From contig NZ_JANHJR010000001.1 of NCBI RefSeq assembly GCF_024495425.1, forward strand, positions 62,001 through 126,000: 64,000 nt of DNA. Direction: 5' to 3'. Shown piece after piece: positions 54,120-63,754 of this stretch. A program made the translations under genes and the position numbers. The stretch's first letter is position 1. Every line of letters starts with the position of its first letter. Under the pieces are notes generated by a model that worked only from the letters and a program-made list of their open reading frames with translations, was not told the origin of the DNA and did not search any database. Source of the stretch: Haloarchaeobius litoreus (GTDB lineage: Archaea; Halobacteriota; Halobacteria; Halobacteriales; Natrialbaceae).

Positions 54120-57100
54120 ATGGGGTTTCTCGACGACGAGCGGGGGGTGAGCGTCCAGGTGGGCGCAGTGATACTGCTCGCGTTCGTCGTCATCGCGATC
54201 TCCGCGTACCAGGTGCAGGTGGTCCCCAGCCAGAACGAGGAGGTCGAGTACAACCACAATCAACGGCTGCAGAGCCAGCTGCAGGAGCTCGAGGGGACCA
54301 TTGGTTCGATGTCGGCGACGGGCGACGGCCGGACGGTGACTGTCGACCTCGCGACGACGTACCCCGCTCGGACGCTGTTCGTCAACCCACCGCGACCGAC
54401 AGGCCGGTTGGAGACGGTTGGCACCACACAGCCACGGGTCTCGTTCGAGGTGCGGAACGCGACCGCGGCGAACCCAGACGTGGACGACTTCTGGGACGGA
54501 ACGACGCGCAACTACTCCACGGGCGCTATCGCGTACCGACCGAACTACAACGTCTACCAGGCGCCCCCGACGACCGTCGTCGCGAACTCGCTCGTGTACA
54601 ACGAGTACTCCAGCACCACGCTCGTCGCGAACCAGCAGTCGATCTTCGACGGCGACAGCATCTCGCTCGTCGCACTTCGGGGGTCCCTCCGCAGGGAGGG
54701 TGGGACGGCATCGGTGAACGTCCGTCCCGTGAGTGCCTCGACGACGACGGTGCCCGTCAGCGCGACTGGCAGTGATAACGTGACAATCTCGCTTGTCTCC
54801 CGGCTCTCGCCAGACACCTGGCGCGAGCTCATCGACGAGACGGGCGAGTATTCGAACCAGAGCGGGCACGTCACGGCTGTCGTGGACAATGGGACGACAA
54901 CAATGCCAAACGGTGAGCAGCTGTACCGGGTGGAGTTCGAGCTGGAGCGCGGGCAGACGTACCGACTCCAGCTCTCCCGCGTCGGCGTCGGCGAGCTCTC
55001 GGCGACCGAGCAGTCGACGAACGCCTCGTACGCCGTTGCGATGGCTGAGACCGTGACGACAGAGGAGGACGTGAACGCCACGGTGACGGTCGAGGTTCGG
55101 GACCAGTACAACAATCCGAAGTCCGGTGTCGAGGTGAATGCGACCGTCGTTGGGTCGGCCGGCGGGAGCATTGTCGATACCCCGCGGACGACGAACGAAG
55201 ACGGTCGGGCGACTTTCACCTACAACACGTCACGGGAGATCAGCGGTACCTCCTCGAAGTCCGACACTGTTCAGGTGAGCTTCAGCGGCGATCCGTCCGG
55301 TGGCTTCGACGCGAACGCCCCCGAGAACGTCAGCACGACGGTGACGGTGCGGAACACCGACGGCAGCGGGACAGGGACCGGTGTCGGAGGCGGCGGTGGA
55401 GCGTACAGCATCGACTGGCAGGACCCGATTTCTTCTAACCCGTCGCCAGGAGTGAGTACGTCCACTTGCTCGGAGACGGACTGCACGTGGGACGTTGGGG
55501 TAGATGGCGACGGTTCGCTGGACCTCACCGCGGTGACCAGTCCGAACGATATCGATGGGCTGGAAGTTGAGTACGTGCTGAACAACAGTACCGTCGCCTC
55601 GATCCCGCCCTCTGAGAGGACCGATTCGACGGGACCGAACGGCGAGACAGGTACGACGTTGACCGCGAACGCGAACGGCACGGTTGCCGTGTATGTCGCG
55701 TCGAACGGCGACAGCGACGTCATCAACGTCACCGTCAGCAACGTTAGCGGCGGCGGCGGTGGCGGTGGAAACGGTCCGCCGATCGTGACGAGTGCGAGCA
55801 TCACGAACGCCCCGATCAACTACTCCGACGCGAACACGGCACAGACCGTGACGGTGACGTTCAACGAGAGCATGGACACGAGCGTCGCGCCGACCGTCGA
55901 GATACAGGGGATGGCCCGATCCTATACCGTGAGTGGAAGCTACGCGAACCCCACGACGTGGACGGGGACGGCGAATTTCCAGCAGGACAGCGAGGAAACC
56001 ACCGCAACGATTAGGGTTGCCGATGCGGAGGACCAGTCCGGGAACACGATGGCACCGGACACGTCGAACACCTTCCAGGTCGACACCGCGAGACCGCAGC
56101 AACCGTCGAGCACCGACTTCCAGACCGCACCGATCAGTGCATCGAACGCGAGCAATGTCGCTGTAGATGTTGAGTTCGGCAACCAACCCGAAAGCGGCAC
56201 GGTCTACGTCAGAATCACTGGCCCCGACGGGAACACGGTCGTCGGAACCGCCCCGGCCGACACGGGTAGTACCACGACGACGGTGACCGGCATCGACATC
56301 TCCAGCCTCAGCGACGGCACCGTGACCGCCGAGTCCAGAATCGTCGACGACGTGGGGAACATCAACCAGGGCGGCTACAGGCAGGCCAGAGACGCGCTGA
56401 AGGACACCAAGGAACCACTCATCCAGACGTTCACGGTGAGCGACGAGACCACCGACTGGTACAACCCCGAATTCAGCGTCACCAATATCGTCTCTGATAT
56501 GACGCTCAGCGATGTTACCATTGAACTCGTGAATTACAACGGTCAAGTCGTCGATACTGAAACGGGCGCTGCGAACTCCACTGTCACACTGAATGACAAC
56601 ACCTTCAACTGTTACCAGTGTACCTACACCATCCGTCTGACCGCAACCGACCAAGTCGGCCAGACGAACAGCAGCAACGTCACCGACGAAGCTGACGGGA
56701 GTGGAGGTGGTAGCGGCGGTGGATCTCCCTCGGCAGACATCGTCCAGCGTCAGAGCGGGAGCGGCTCTACGTTCGACGGTGGTACGGGGGCAGAGTTCGT
56801 GCTCGAGAACACCGGGTCGAAGGACGTCACCATCACTGACGTCGAGATCTCGGTGAGCGGTGGTAGCGCCTCACAAATTCGTGAGCAGAACGGTGGGTCT
56901 GGCCGTACTTCGAGCGAAGTCTACATTGACGCTGCTACTGTGGGCTACTACGAAGACAGTTCGGGCGGCGGTAATGGCCTCTCACTCGACACCAGGCAAG
57001 CACTTACCACCAATGCAATCATCGCCGCCGGCGACACCGCCACGATGAGTTTCTACCAGTTCCGCAACAATGGCGGACAGTCAGTTGATATTTCCGGCCG

Positions 57101-57164
57101 AACGCTGACCGTCACCGTCTACTTCTCCGATGGGTCAAGCGAGAGCTACACGTTCACTGCTTGA
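54120..57164 (+). CDS. Large type IV pilin-like surface protein with Ig-like domains
   Basis: The 1014-residue protein starts MGFLDDERGVSVQVGAVILL with a class III-like signal: cleavage after Gly9, followed by a helix that suits type IV pilin assembly. Beta-rich regions follow: a Big-1-like piece (VEVRDQYNNPKSGVEVNAT, about residue 320-340), a Gly-rich linker, a Big_5/SbsA-like Ig domain about residue 550-650 (TVTVTFNESMDTSV), and a C-terminal half with many Ser/Thr/Asn and lower GC. It is anchored or assembled at the surface. A TATA-like GGGTTTTA (54085-54092) precedes it. The C-terminal part has unusual codon use. Confidence 0.8.
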   Translation: MGFLDDERGVSVQVGAVILLAFVVIAISAYQVQVVPSQNEEVEYNHNQRLQSQLQELEGTIGSMSATGDGRTVTVDLATTYPARTLFVNPPRPTGRLETVGTTQPRVSFEVRNATAANPDVDDFWDGTTRNYSTGAIAYRPNYNVYQAPPTTVVANSLVYNEYSSTTLVANQQSIFDGDSISLVALRGSLRREGGTASVNVRPVSASTTTVPVSATGSDNVTISLVSRLSPDTWRELIDETGEYSNQSGHVTAVVDNGTTTMPNGEQLYRVEFELERGQTYRLQLSRVGVGELSATEQSTNASYAVAMAETVTTEEDVNATVTVEVRDQYNNPKSGVEVNATVVGSAGGSIVDTPRTTNEDGRATFTYNTSREISGTSSKSDTVQVSFSGDPSGGFDANAPENVSTTVTVRNTDGSGTGTGVGGGGGAYSIDWQDPISSNPSPGVSTSTCSETDCTWDVGVDGDGSLDLTAVTSPNDIDGLEVEYVLNNSTVASIPPSERTDSTGPNGETGTTLTANANGTVAVYVASNGDSDVINVTVSNVSGGGGGGGNGPPIVTSASITNAPINYSDANTAQTVTVTFNESMDTSVAPTVEIQGMARSYTVSGSYANPTTWTGTANFQQDSEETTATIRVADAEDQSGNTMAPDTSNTFQVDTARPQQPSSTDFQTAPISASNASNVAVDVEFGNQPESGTVYVRITGPDGNTVVGTAPADTGSTTTTVTGIDISSLSDGTVTAESRIVDDVGNINQGGYRQARDALKDTKEPLIQTFTVSDETTDWYNPEFSVTNIVSDMTLSDVTIELVNYNGQVVDTETGAANSTVTLNDNTFNCYQCTYTIRLTATDQVGQTNSSNVTDEADGSGGGSGGGSPSADIVQRQSGSGSTFDGGTGAEFVLENTGSKDVTITDVEISVSGGSASQIREQNGGSGRTSSEVYIDAATVGYYEDSSGGGNGLSLDTRQALTTNAIIAAGDTATMSFYQFRNNGGQSVDISGRTLTVTVYFSDGSSESYTFTA

Positions 57165-57234
57165 GGCGATATTTTCGACACCCGTCGAAACTTCCATCGA
57201 CACGCACAAATAGCCAGTCCACCCACTCCCCCAC

Positions 57235-58572
57235 ATGACAGCAGTCGGTATCGACGCGGTCGAAGTCTGGACTGGCAACCTGAAACTCGACCTCGCCGAG
57301 ACGTTCGCGGAGGAGAAGGGCAAGGACCCGGCGTACTTCACGAAGGGCCTGGGGCTGCGGGCGTCGTCGCTGCCGGATTCGTACGAGGACATCGTGACGA
57401 TGGGCGCGAACGCGGCGAAGAAGCTGATGGACCGGAAGGGGCTCGAACCCGACGACATCGGCCGCATCGACGTGGGCACGGAGTCGAGCTTCGACAACTC
57501 CAAGCCGATCTCGACGTACATCGCTGGCTGCCTGGAGCAGGTGTACGACGGCGACTTCCACCACGCGAACAAGGGCGAGCGCAAGTTCGCCTGCATCGCG
57601 GGCACCCAGAGCATCGACGACGCCTACAACTGGATTCGCGCGGGCCGGAACCGCGGTCGTGCGGCGCTCGTCGTCGCCACGGACACGGCGCTGTACGCCC
57701 GGGACGACTCCGGCGAGGCGACACAGGGCGCGGGCGCGGTGGCGATGCTCATCGACGAGGACCCGAGCCTGGTCGATCTGTCGACGGACCAGGGCTACGG
57801 CAGCGCGGACGAGACGGACTTCCTGAAGCCGAACCAGCAGTTCCCGAGCGTCGACGGCAAGCGGTCGGTGCAGGTGTACCTCGCCCGGATGCGCGAGGCA
57901 CTGGAGGACTACGAGAGCGTCGCCGGTGACGTCCGCCTCGATGACTTCATCTACGCACCGTTCCACACCCCGTACCCGGGCATGGTCCGGAAGGCGGCGG
58001 CGCTGGCGTACCGGCACGTCACCCGCGATACGGCCGTCGAGGACGAGCTCGCCGAGAGCATCGGTCGGCAGCCGCGACGGGAGAGCTTCGACGACGACGG
58101 CGAGTACGAGGAGGCCGTCCGCGAGTACATGGACGCGCTGAAGGAGACCGAGCAGTACCAGGACTGGTACGCGGCGACGGTCGACCCGACGCTGACGATC
58201 TCGCGCGACGTGGGCAACTGGTACACGGGCTCGGTCCACCTCGCTCGGGTCTCCGCGCTGAAGACGGCGCTGGAGGCGGGTCGTGACGTGGCCGGTGAGT
58301 CGATGCTCGTCGCGTCCTACGGCTCGGGCGCGCAGGCGGAGATCCACGGCGAAATCATCCAGGACGGCTGGGCCGACGAGATCGCCGCGCTCAACGTCGA
58401 CGAGCAGATCGCCGAGCGCTACGACCTCTCGTGGTCGGAGTACGAACTGGTCCACGACCGGCACAACCATGAGATGGACTCCGAACTGGAGGAGTTCACG
58501 ACGCCCGATGCGGAGTTCGTCTTCGACGGCTGGGGCCGGATGGGCGAGCGGAAGTACACGTACGTCGAGTGA
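57235..58572 (+). CDS. mvaS: Hydroxymethylglutaryl-CoA synthase
   Basis: The 445-residue enzyme starts MTAVGIDAVEVWTGNLKLDL, contains the catalytic Cys about residue 120 in KFACIAGTQSIDD, and PFHTPYPGM with the conserved His. It condenses acetyl-CoA with acetoacetyl-CoA in the mevalonate pathway for archaeal lipids. TATA-like CACAAATAG (57206-57213) predicts a leaderless mRNA. It converges on an XRE-type regulator, 281 nt from its stop; that gap is G/T-rich with no gene. Confidence 0.96.
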   Translation: MTAVGIDAVEVWTGNLKLDLAETFAEEKGKDPAYFTKGLGLRASSLPDSYEDIVTMGANAAKKLMDRKGLEPDDIGRIDVGTESSFDNSKPISTYIAGCLEQVYDGDFHHANKGERKFACIAGTQSIDDAYNWIRAGRNRGRAALVVATDTALYARDDSGEATQGAGAVAMLIDEDPSLVDLSTDQGYGSADETDFLKPNQQFPSVDGKRSVQVYLARMREALEDYESVAGDVRLDDFIYAPFHTPYPGMVRKAAALAYRHVTRDTAVEDELAESIGRQPRRESFDDDGEYEEAVREYMDALKETEQYQDWYAATVDPTLTISRDVGNWYTGSVHLARVSALKTALEAGRDVAGESMLVASYGSGAQAEIHGEIIQDGWADEIAALNVDEQIAERYDLSWSEYELVHDRHNHEMDSELEEFTTPDAEFVFDGWGRMGERKYTYVE

Positions 58573-58853
58573 CGAGAAGGCGGGGGAGTCACGTCGACGG
58601 AACCGGGGCGACCGGTCGCGTCAGCGGGGCGAACTCAAGTGGACGGTGGTCCGACGAACCCAGGTGGGAACGGTGGTGGGCAGGCCGGGAACCGTGGGTC
58701 GGAGGCGGTTCCGGTCAGTGGGTGGGTAGGGTCGGCGACGGTGGATGGCGGGGCGGCCGTCGCCACCCTATCCTGCGACCGGGACCCATAAAAACCGGGT
58801 CGGCAGTTTTCTGACTCGGAAACAGTGCCGCCGGAGTGGACTGTGTCGAGCAG

Positions 58854-59561
58854 TTACGGCAGCGACGCGAGCGACTCCAGCATCTCCTCGGTCGAGGCGG
58901 TCGTCACGGCCAGCGAGAAGCCGTCGGCGCGGGCGAGCTTGGGTGCGTGCTCCCAGAGGTCGTCCTCGTCGATGCCGTGGAGGACGACGGCGTTCGGCGT
59001 CGGCGTGACGACGCGCATCGCGACCAGCGGCGACTCGCCCCTCGTTATCTCGGTGAACACGAGCGCCCGGGAGGTGGACTGCCCGTACAGTCGGTAGAAC
59101 TCCTCGGAGGAGAGCCGCGTGATGGCCGCGATGGAGTCGATGACCGTGTGGCCGGAGACGCTGGTCGCGTGGCCGGACTGCACCTCGGTCGCGTCGATGG
59201 CGTCGTACAGCCGGGAGAGCGAGACGGTCGTCGGGTACTCGCGCAGGTCGCGGACGATGTCGCTCTCGAAGCCCGCCGAGAGCACGCGGGCGTACTGCCT
59301 GATGTGGTCGCCGCCGCGGGACTCGTCGATGGTCAGCAGCGACTCGACGACGCGGCTCACGACGCCGATGCCGGGGTTCTCCCGTCGGCCGCTCTCGTAG
59401 TCCGAGATGACCGACGACGAGACGTCGAGTTCGGCCGCGAGGTTCGTCTGGGAGATGTCGAAGTCGGTGCGCCACTTCCGCAGGGTCGAGCCGGGGTCCG
59501 CGGAGAGGGTCACCTCGCCGGCGATCTTCGTCGCCAGCTGTCGGCGTGGGCTGTCGCTCAT
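58854..59561 (-). CDS. XRE-type helix-turn-helix regulator with C-terminal sensor-like domain
   Basis: The 235-residue protein has a Cro/C1-type HTH near residues 27-60 (RTDFDISQTNLAAELDVSSS with the recognition helix in SVISDYESGRR). The C-terminal half has the segment SGHTVIDSIAAITRLSSEEF, which looks like a ligand-binding domain. ATG 59561 is chosen because TATA (minus CGCTTTTGC, 59585-59593) lies 27 nt upstream. It converges on mvaS, a neighbour seen in other haloarchaea as I recall; it may control isoprenoid synthesis, though that is inference. Confidence 0.85.
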   Translation of the reverse strand: MSDSPRRQLATKIAGEVTLSADPGSTLRKWRTDFDISQTNLAAELDVSSSVISDYESGRRENPGIGVVSRVVESLLTIDESRGGDHIRQYARVLSAGFESDIVRDLREYPTTVSLSRLYDAIDATEVQSGHATSVSGHTVIDSIAAITRLSSEEFYRLYGQSTSRALVFTEITRGESPLVAMRVVTPTPNAVVLHGIDEDDLWEHAPKLARADGFSLAVTTASTEEMLESLASLP

Positions 59562-59660
59562 CGTCCGTTGGTGGACGACGCGGCGCAAAAGCGTATCGAA
59601 ACCTACCTTCGACAGGTGACGAACCCGAAGGGTTTTGCTCCGAGCGACGATGCCTCGTGT

Positions 59661-60308
59661 ATGCCCTCGACAGTCGTTCACGTGGCACTCGCCGGCATCG
59701 TCGGGTGTGCCCTCCTCGGTCGCGCGTTCTCCTGGCGCGCGCTCGTCGCCGTACTCGGGCTGACGGTGCTGGTCGACCTCGACGTGTTCCTCGGGTTCGT
59801 CCTCGTCGGCGCGCACCGCGCGGCGTTCCACTCGCTGCTGTTCCTCGCCGCCATCGGCGTCGTGCTACTCTACGACCGCTCGCGCGGCGACGGCTCGGTC
59901 CTCCGCGGCAGGTTCGGTCCCACCGCCCACCGCGTCGGGTCCGTGGCCGTCGTCGCCGCCGTCTTCGGCGCTATCGGCCCGGACCTGATGACCAACGGCG
60001 CGAACCTGTTCTGGCCGGTCCACGACCAGTTCTACGCGCTCAACGGCGAGATGTACCTCTCCGACCGGAAGGGGTTCGTCCAGACGTTCGTCGAACTCGA
60101 GAGCGAGGAGCCCGCGCAGTCGGTCTCTCGTGGCTCCACGCAGGAGACCCAGTACCACACCGGCGTCGACACGAACCCGGACCGCTCCGGCGAGGCCGAG
60201 GTGCAAGAGCGCGTGTTCCCGCTGGCCGACAGCGGCGAACAGCTCCTGCTCGTCGGCACCGGCGCGTTCGTGATGACGAGCCGGCTGTACGACGAGTACA
60301 CGGCCTGA
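59661..60308 (+). CDS. Membrane-bound metal-dependent hydrolase (YdjM/DUF457-like)
   Basis: The 215-residue protein starts MPSTVVHVALAGIVGCALLG; it has four to five helices and conserved His/Asp (VDLDVFLGFVLVGAHRAAFH, IGPDLMTN) of the LexA-binding/YdjM-like membrane hydrolase family. A TATA-like TTTTGCT (about 59630-59637) lies about 27 nt upstream of the ATG. Divergent from the XRE regulator, sharing the 99-nt gap. Confidence 0.75.
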   Translation: MPSTVVHVALAGIVGCALLGRAFSWRALVAVLGLTVLVDLDVFLGFVLVGAHRAAFHSLLFLAAIGVVLLYDRSRGDGSVLRGRFGPTAHRVGSVAVVAAVFGAIGPDLMTNGANLFWPVHDQFYALNGEMYLSDRKGFVQTFVELESEEPAQSVSRGSTQETQYHTGVDTNPDRSGEAEVQERVFPLADSGEQLLLVGTGAFVMTSRLYDEYTA

Positions 60309-60366
60309 GCTCGCCATGCCGGACCGGACCCGCACGACTGAAGCCACCGCACGACGAAGCCCGGGC

Positions 60367-60867
60367 ATGGTCAGACCGTACGACTCCAACACCGACGCCG
60401 AGGCGCTCTGGGAGGCGAAGCGGGCGTTCGAGCTCGGCCTCGGCTCGGGCACGGGTGGTGACGACAAGCGGGCGAAGTACGAGGGCAAACTCACCGACGA
60501 CTACCGTGAATCCTGGTTCACGTGGGTCGACCGCTGTGTCACCGACGACGAGCGCTGCGTGCTCGTCGAACCCGACGACGGTGAGGGCCCCGGGGACGGA
60601 CTCGCCGGCTACGTGTTCGTCCTGCCCCAGCGACTCGCCCACGTCTGGGATGCAGCGGTGCTGAACGAGCTCTACGTCGCCCCCGCTCACCGCGGCACGG
60701 ACGTTGCGGACGACCTCATGGACGGGGCCGTCGCGTTCGCGCGGTCGATGGACCTGCCGCTCGACCGGCTGGTGTTGGACGTGGACCGGGAGAACGAGCG
60801 GGCGAAGGCGTTCTACGAGCGACACGGTTTCGCGCACTGGGGCGAGATGGTCGCCCGCGAGCTCTAA
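60367..60867 (+). CDS. GNAT acetyltransferase
   Basis: The 166-residue protein has the GNAT fold, with the acetyl-CoA-binding segment VLNELYVAPAHRGTDVADDLM (QxxGxG-like) near residues 100-120 and DVDRENERAKAFYERHGF near 138-155. Substrate unknown. ATG 60367 is chosen over 60316 as it begins the domain. It overlaps the membrane protein gene on the other strand by 4 bp (60864-60867). Confidence 0.83.
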   Translation: MVRPYDSNTDAEALWEAKRAFELGLGSGTGGDDKRAKYEGKLTDDYRESWFTWVDRCVTDDERCVLVEPDDGEGPGDGLAGYVFVLPQRLAHVWDAAVLNELYVAPAHRGTDVADDLMDGAVAFARSMDLPLDRLVLDVDRENERAKAFYERHGFAHWGEMVAREL

Positions 60868-61505
60868 TCCTTCAGCAGGTACGCACCGGCGCCGCCGAGG
60901 CCGCCGAACACGACGGGGTAGACGACGCCGAGGAAGACGACCGTCCAGAGCAGGGGGACACTCAGGGTGTACTGTCCGGAGAAGCCGAAGAACTCGACGG
61001 ACTCGGTGTGGCCGAACAGGAAGGCACCGACGAGGGCGAACAGGAGGTAGCCGACGAGGACGAGCGCACCCGCGGCCACCGCGTTCGGCAGGTCGACCGT
61101 CGCGTCGGTAGTGTACACCGACACGAACCCGGCGACCAGCAGGACCAGCGGCGGCACGAACATGGCGAAGGCCACGAGACCGCCGCCCGCGGCGTCGATG
61201 AGGTTCACCGAACTGGAGCCCGACGGTGTGCTGTAGGTGAGGTCGACGAAGTGCGCGTTGTACAGCGTCATCCCGGCGGCCTTCCACGACGGCACGGTGT
61301 CGCGGACCGACTGGACGAACGCCTGGTCGATGGCCTGGTCGAACGTCTCGGGGTCCGGGAGCGTGGTCTGGGTCCACAGCAGGAACGTCACGAGGTAGCT
61401 CACCACGAAGGCGACCGCGCCGGCCCCTGCACTGACGGCGGCTGCACGTGCGTCGACGCCGGTTCCACTCGACCGCGAGCTGCCGCGCATCGTGTTGGGT
61501 GGCAT
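60864..61505 (-). CDS. Five-helix membrane protein of unknown function
   Basis: The 213-residue protein has about five membrane helices, with an extracellular loop of about 65 residues after the first (TLPDPETFDQAIDQAFVQSV onward). It carries no catalytic motif. Haloarchaeal hypothetical membrane proteins of similar layout exist. The start could also be the ATG at 61490. Confidence 0.7.
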   Translation of the reverse strand: MPPNTMRGSSRSSGTGVDARAAAVSAGAGAVAFVVSYLVTFLLWTQTTLPDPETFDQAIDQAFVQSVRDTVPSWKAAGMTLYNAHFVDLTYSTPSGSSSVNLIDAAGGGLVAFAMFVPPLVLLVAGFVSVYTTDATVDLPNAVAAGALVLVGYLLFALVGAFLFGHTESVEFFGFSGQYTLSVPLLWTVVFLGVVYPVVFGGLGGAGAYLLKD

Positions 61506-61728
61506 GACAAGAACCGGTTCCGTCGCGTTCGGTATATATCTTCGGCAAACTGCCCATTCGTTGCTCTGGTTGCGTTAACCGTATCACATTTCAATCAAAT
61601 AGTGTAGGGGTCGCTTTCAAGTGGCCGCTCGGTGAACTGATCCGGGCACTCGTCGCGAACGAGGGTGGTGCCGGCCCGTCACACGGTCCCCGCCCGAGAC
61701 CCGCAGGTCGGTCCCGTCAGGCTCACGG

Positions 61729-62418
61729 TCATGGCATCCCGGTCACATCGAGGTCGGCATCGCTCTCTTCGTACTCCTCGCGGGTGATGCTGTAGCGGTG
61801 CTGGGTGACCGGTGCACCCGCTTTCAGCGCCCAGTTCCGGAGTACGCCCTCCTTCTGGCCGCCGAAGCGCTCGACGTACCGCTCGATGGCCCGGTGGGAG
61901 TTCTCGTTGCCCGCGACGTGCTCGACGGCGACGACCTCGAGGTCGAGGCACTCGAACGCGAGCGCGACGAACGCGGCGGCCCGCTCGCCGGAGTAGCCCC
62001 GCCCCCAGAACGGCTTGCGCAGCCACGTCCCGAGCGTGCCGGTCCGCCGGTCCCAGTCGATACCCATGCCCGCGCCGCCGGCGAGCACGAGGTCGCTGTC
62101 GGCGTACGGGCCGCGTGGCGACGGGCCGTCGATGTCTTCGGGCGCGTCGGCCGGGTCGACGTACAGCTGATAGCTGGCGTCCTCGCCGGCGTCGAGGCCG
62201 TCGCGGGTCGTCTCGAGGAACTCCAGCGTCTCCTTCGGAGTCGCGTGTGGTTCCCAGGTGAGGTGCTCGGTCACCTCGTCGATGTCGGCCCCGGCCGAGC
62301 AGACCCGGTAGTAGTCCAGCGGGTCCATCACCTCGGGGGTCGAGGGCAGCATGGTCAGGCGGTCGGTGTCGATGCGTCTCGGGAGCAGTCCCGCCCAGTC
62401 GGTGAATGCGATGGACAT
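61729..62418 (-). CDS. GNAT acetyltransferase A (RimJ/RimL-like)
   Basis: The 229-residue protein is a GNAT of the RimJ/RimL type. It has RRIDTDRLTMLPSTPEVMDP at the N-terminus and TWEPHATPKETLEFLE, then RRTGTLGTWLRKPFWGRGYSGERAAAFVALAFECLDLE, where RGYSGER is the acetyl-CoA pyrophosphate loop. It is one of three tandem paralogues. Substrate unknown. Confidence 0.88.
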   Translation of the reverse strand: MSIAFTDWAGLLPRRIDTDRLTMLPSTPEVMDPLDYYRVCSAGADIDEVTEHLTWEPHATPKETLEFLETTRDGLDAGEDASYQLYVDPADAPEDIDGPSPRGPYADSDLVLAGGAGMGIDWDRRTGTLGTWLRKPFWGRGYSGERAAAFVALAFECLDLEVVAVEHVAGNENSHRAIERYVERFGGQKEGVLRNWALKAGAPVTQHRYSITREEYEESDADLDVTGMP

Positions 62419-62440
62419 GGTTCGCTATCTCGTGTGGTGG

Positions 62441-63073
62441 TCAGTCGTCACCGTCGTGGAACGTGTGCTCGCGGTCGGGGTCGCTCGCCTCGTACTCCCC
62501 GCGGCTGATGCTGTAGCGGACGGTGTCGACGGGCTCGTCGTCGAGCGTGATCTGGTTCCGGATGGTCCCCTCGCGGCGGCCGCCGAAACGCTCGACGTAC
62601 TTCTCGACGGCGTGCCGCGAGTTCTCGTTCTCGACGAGGTGGGTGACGGTGACGGCCGCGAGGTCGAGCCGGTCGAACGCCAGCGAGACGAGCGCGTCAG
62701 CGCGCTCGCCGGAGTAGCCCCGCCCCCAGAACCGCTTCCGGAGGCCGAACGCGAAGTACGCGCTCCGGGCCTCCCAGTCGGCGAGCAGCTCGGCCTCTCC
62801 CGCGGGCAGCCCCGCACCGTCCTCGCCCGCCTTCGGTCGGACGACGTAGGTCGCGCCGACGCCGTCCGCCCAGCGCTCATGTCGATGGCTCAGCATCTCC
62901 GCGGTGTCCTGGGGATGCTCGTGGGGCGAGACCGGGATGTATTCGAACGCCGCCGGGTCGACCGCGTCCGTCGAGAGATGACGGTAGCGCTCGAAGAGGT
63001 CCGCGTCGGCGGCCGACTCGTGTTCGAGGACGAGCCGCTCGGTCTCGATGCGGTCGGGGAACAGCTCACTCAT
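62441..63073 (-). CDS. GNAT acetyltransferase B (RimJ/RimL-like)
   Basis: This 210-residue paralogue shares the same layout: MSELFPDRIETERLVLEHES, then ARSAYFAFGLRKRFWGRGYSGERADALVSLAFDRLDL and ENENSRHAVEKYVERFGG. Its start overlaps the stop of the next gene by 8 bp (63066-63073), so B and C are translationally coupled. B ends 22 nt before A starts. Confidence 0.88.
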   Translation of the reverse strand: MSELFPDRIETERLVLEHESAADADLFERYRHLSTDAVDPAAFEYIPVSPHEHPQDTAEMLSHRHERWADGVGATYVVRPKAGEDGAGLPAGEAELLADWEARSAYFAFGLRKRFWGRGYSGERADALVSLAFDRLDLAAVTVTHLVENENSRHAVEKYVERFGGRREGTIRNQITLDDEPVDTVRYSISRGEYEASDPDREHTFHDGDD

Positions 63074-63680
63074 CGACGGTCAGCCCCGGCGCGACGTCGC
63101 TCGCCTCGTACTCCGCGCGGCTGATGCTGAAGCGGTGGAGGTCCCGTGGCTCGTCGTCGAGGGTGATCCAGTTCCGCAGCAGGCCCTCGTACGTGCCGCC
63201 CCAGCGCTCGACGTACTTCTCGATGGCGCGCTTCGAGTTCTCGTTCCCGGCGACACAGCCCGCGCCGACGAGTTCGAGGTCGAGTCGGTCGAACGCCAGC
63301 GAGATAAGGGCGTCCGCGCGCTCACCGGAGTACCCCCGACCCCAGAACGGCTTGCGGAGCCAGACGCCCAGCCGGGCGGTCCGGCGGTCCCACAGCGGAA
63401 TGAGGCTCGCGACGCCGGCGAACTCGCCGGTGCCATCCTCTCCCGCCGTCGGGTACATCGCCCAGTTCGCACGGCTGCCGTCGTTCCAGCGCTGGGCGGA
63501 GTCGGCCAGGTAGTCCGCCGTCTCCTTCGGCGTGTGGTGCTGCCCCTTCGAGATGAACCGGCCGACCTCGGCGAACTCGTCGCTGCTCGTGTACTCGTAC
63601 AGCTCGAACGCGTCCACGGACTCGTCGAGCCGTTCGTACCGCAGTCGTTCGGTCTCGAACGTGGCGGGGAACAGGTCCAT
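63066..63680 (-). CDS. GNAT acetyltransferase C (RimJ/RimL-like)
   Basis: The 204-residue paralogue starts MDLFPATFETERLRYERLDES and has FISKGQHHTPKETADYLADS, then RTARLGVWLRKPFWGRGYSGERADALISLAFDRLDLE. First gene of the A-B-C tandem in transcriptional order. The conserved WLRKPFWGRGYSGER core is shared with A exactly. Confidence 0.88.
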   Translation of the reverse strand: MDLFPATFETERLRYERLDESVDAFELYEYTSSDEFAEVGRFISKGQHHTPKETADYLADSAQRWNDGSRANWAMYPTAGEDGTGEFAGVASLIPLWDRRTARLGVWLRKPFWGRGYSGERADALISLAFDRLDLELVGAGCVAGNENSKRAIEKYVERWGGTYEGLLRNWITLDDEPRDLHRFSISRAEYEASDVAPGLTVDE

Positions 63681-63754
63681 GGGCCTGCATCGTCCAGCCG
63701 GCTAAAAACGGTTCGCCAGGGTTGCGAACCTGTCGCACGCCTTGCCGGCCGCCC

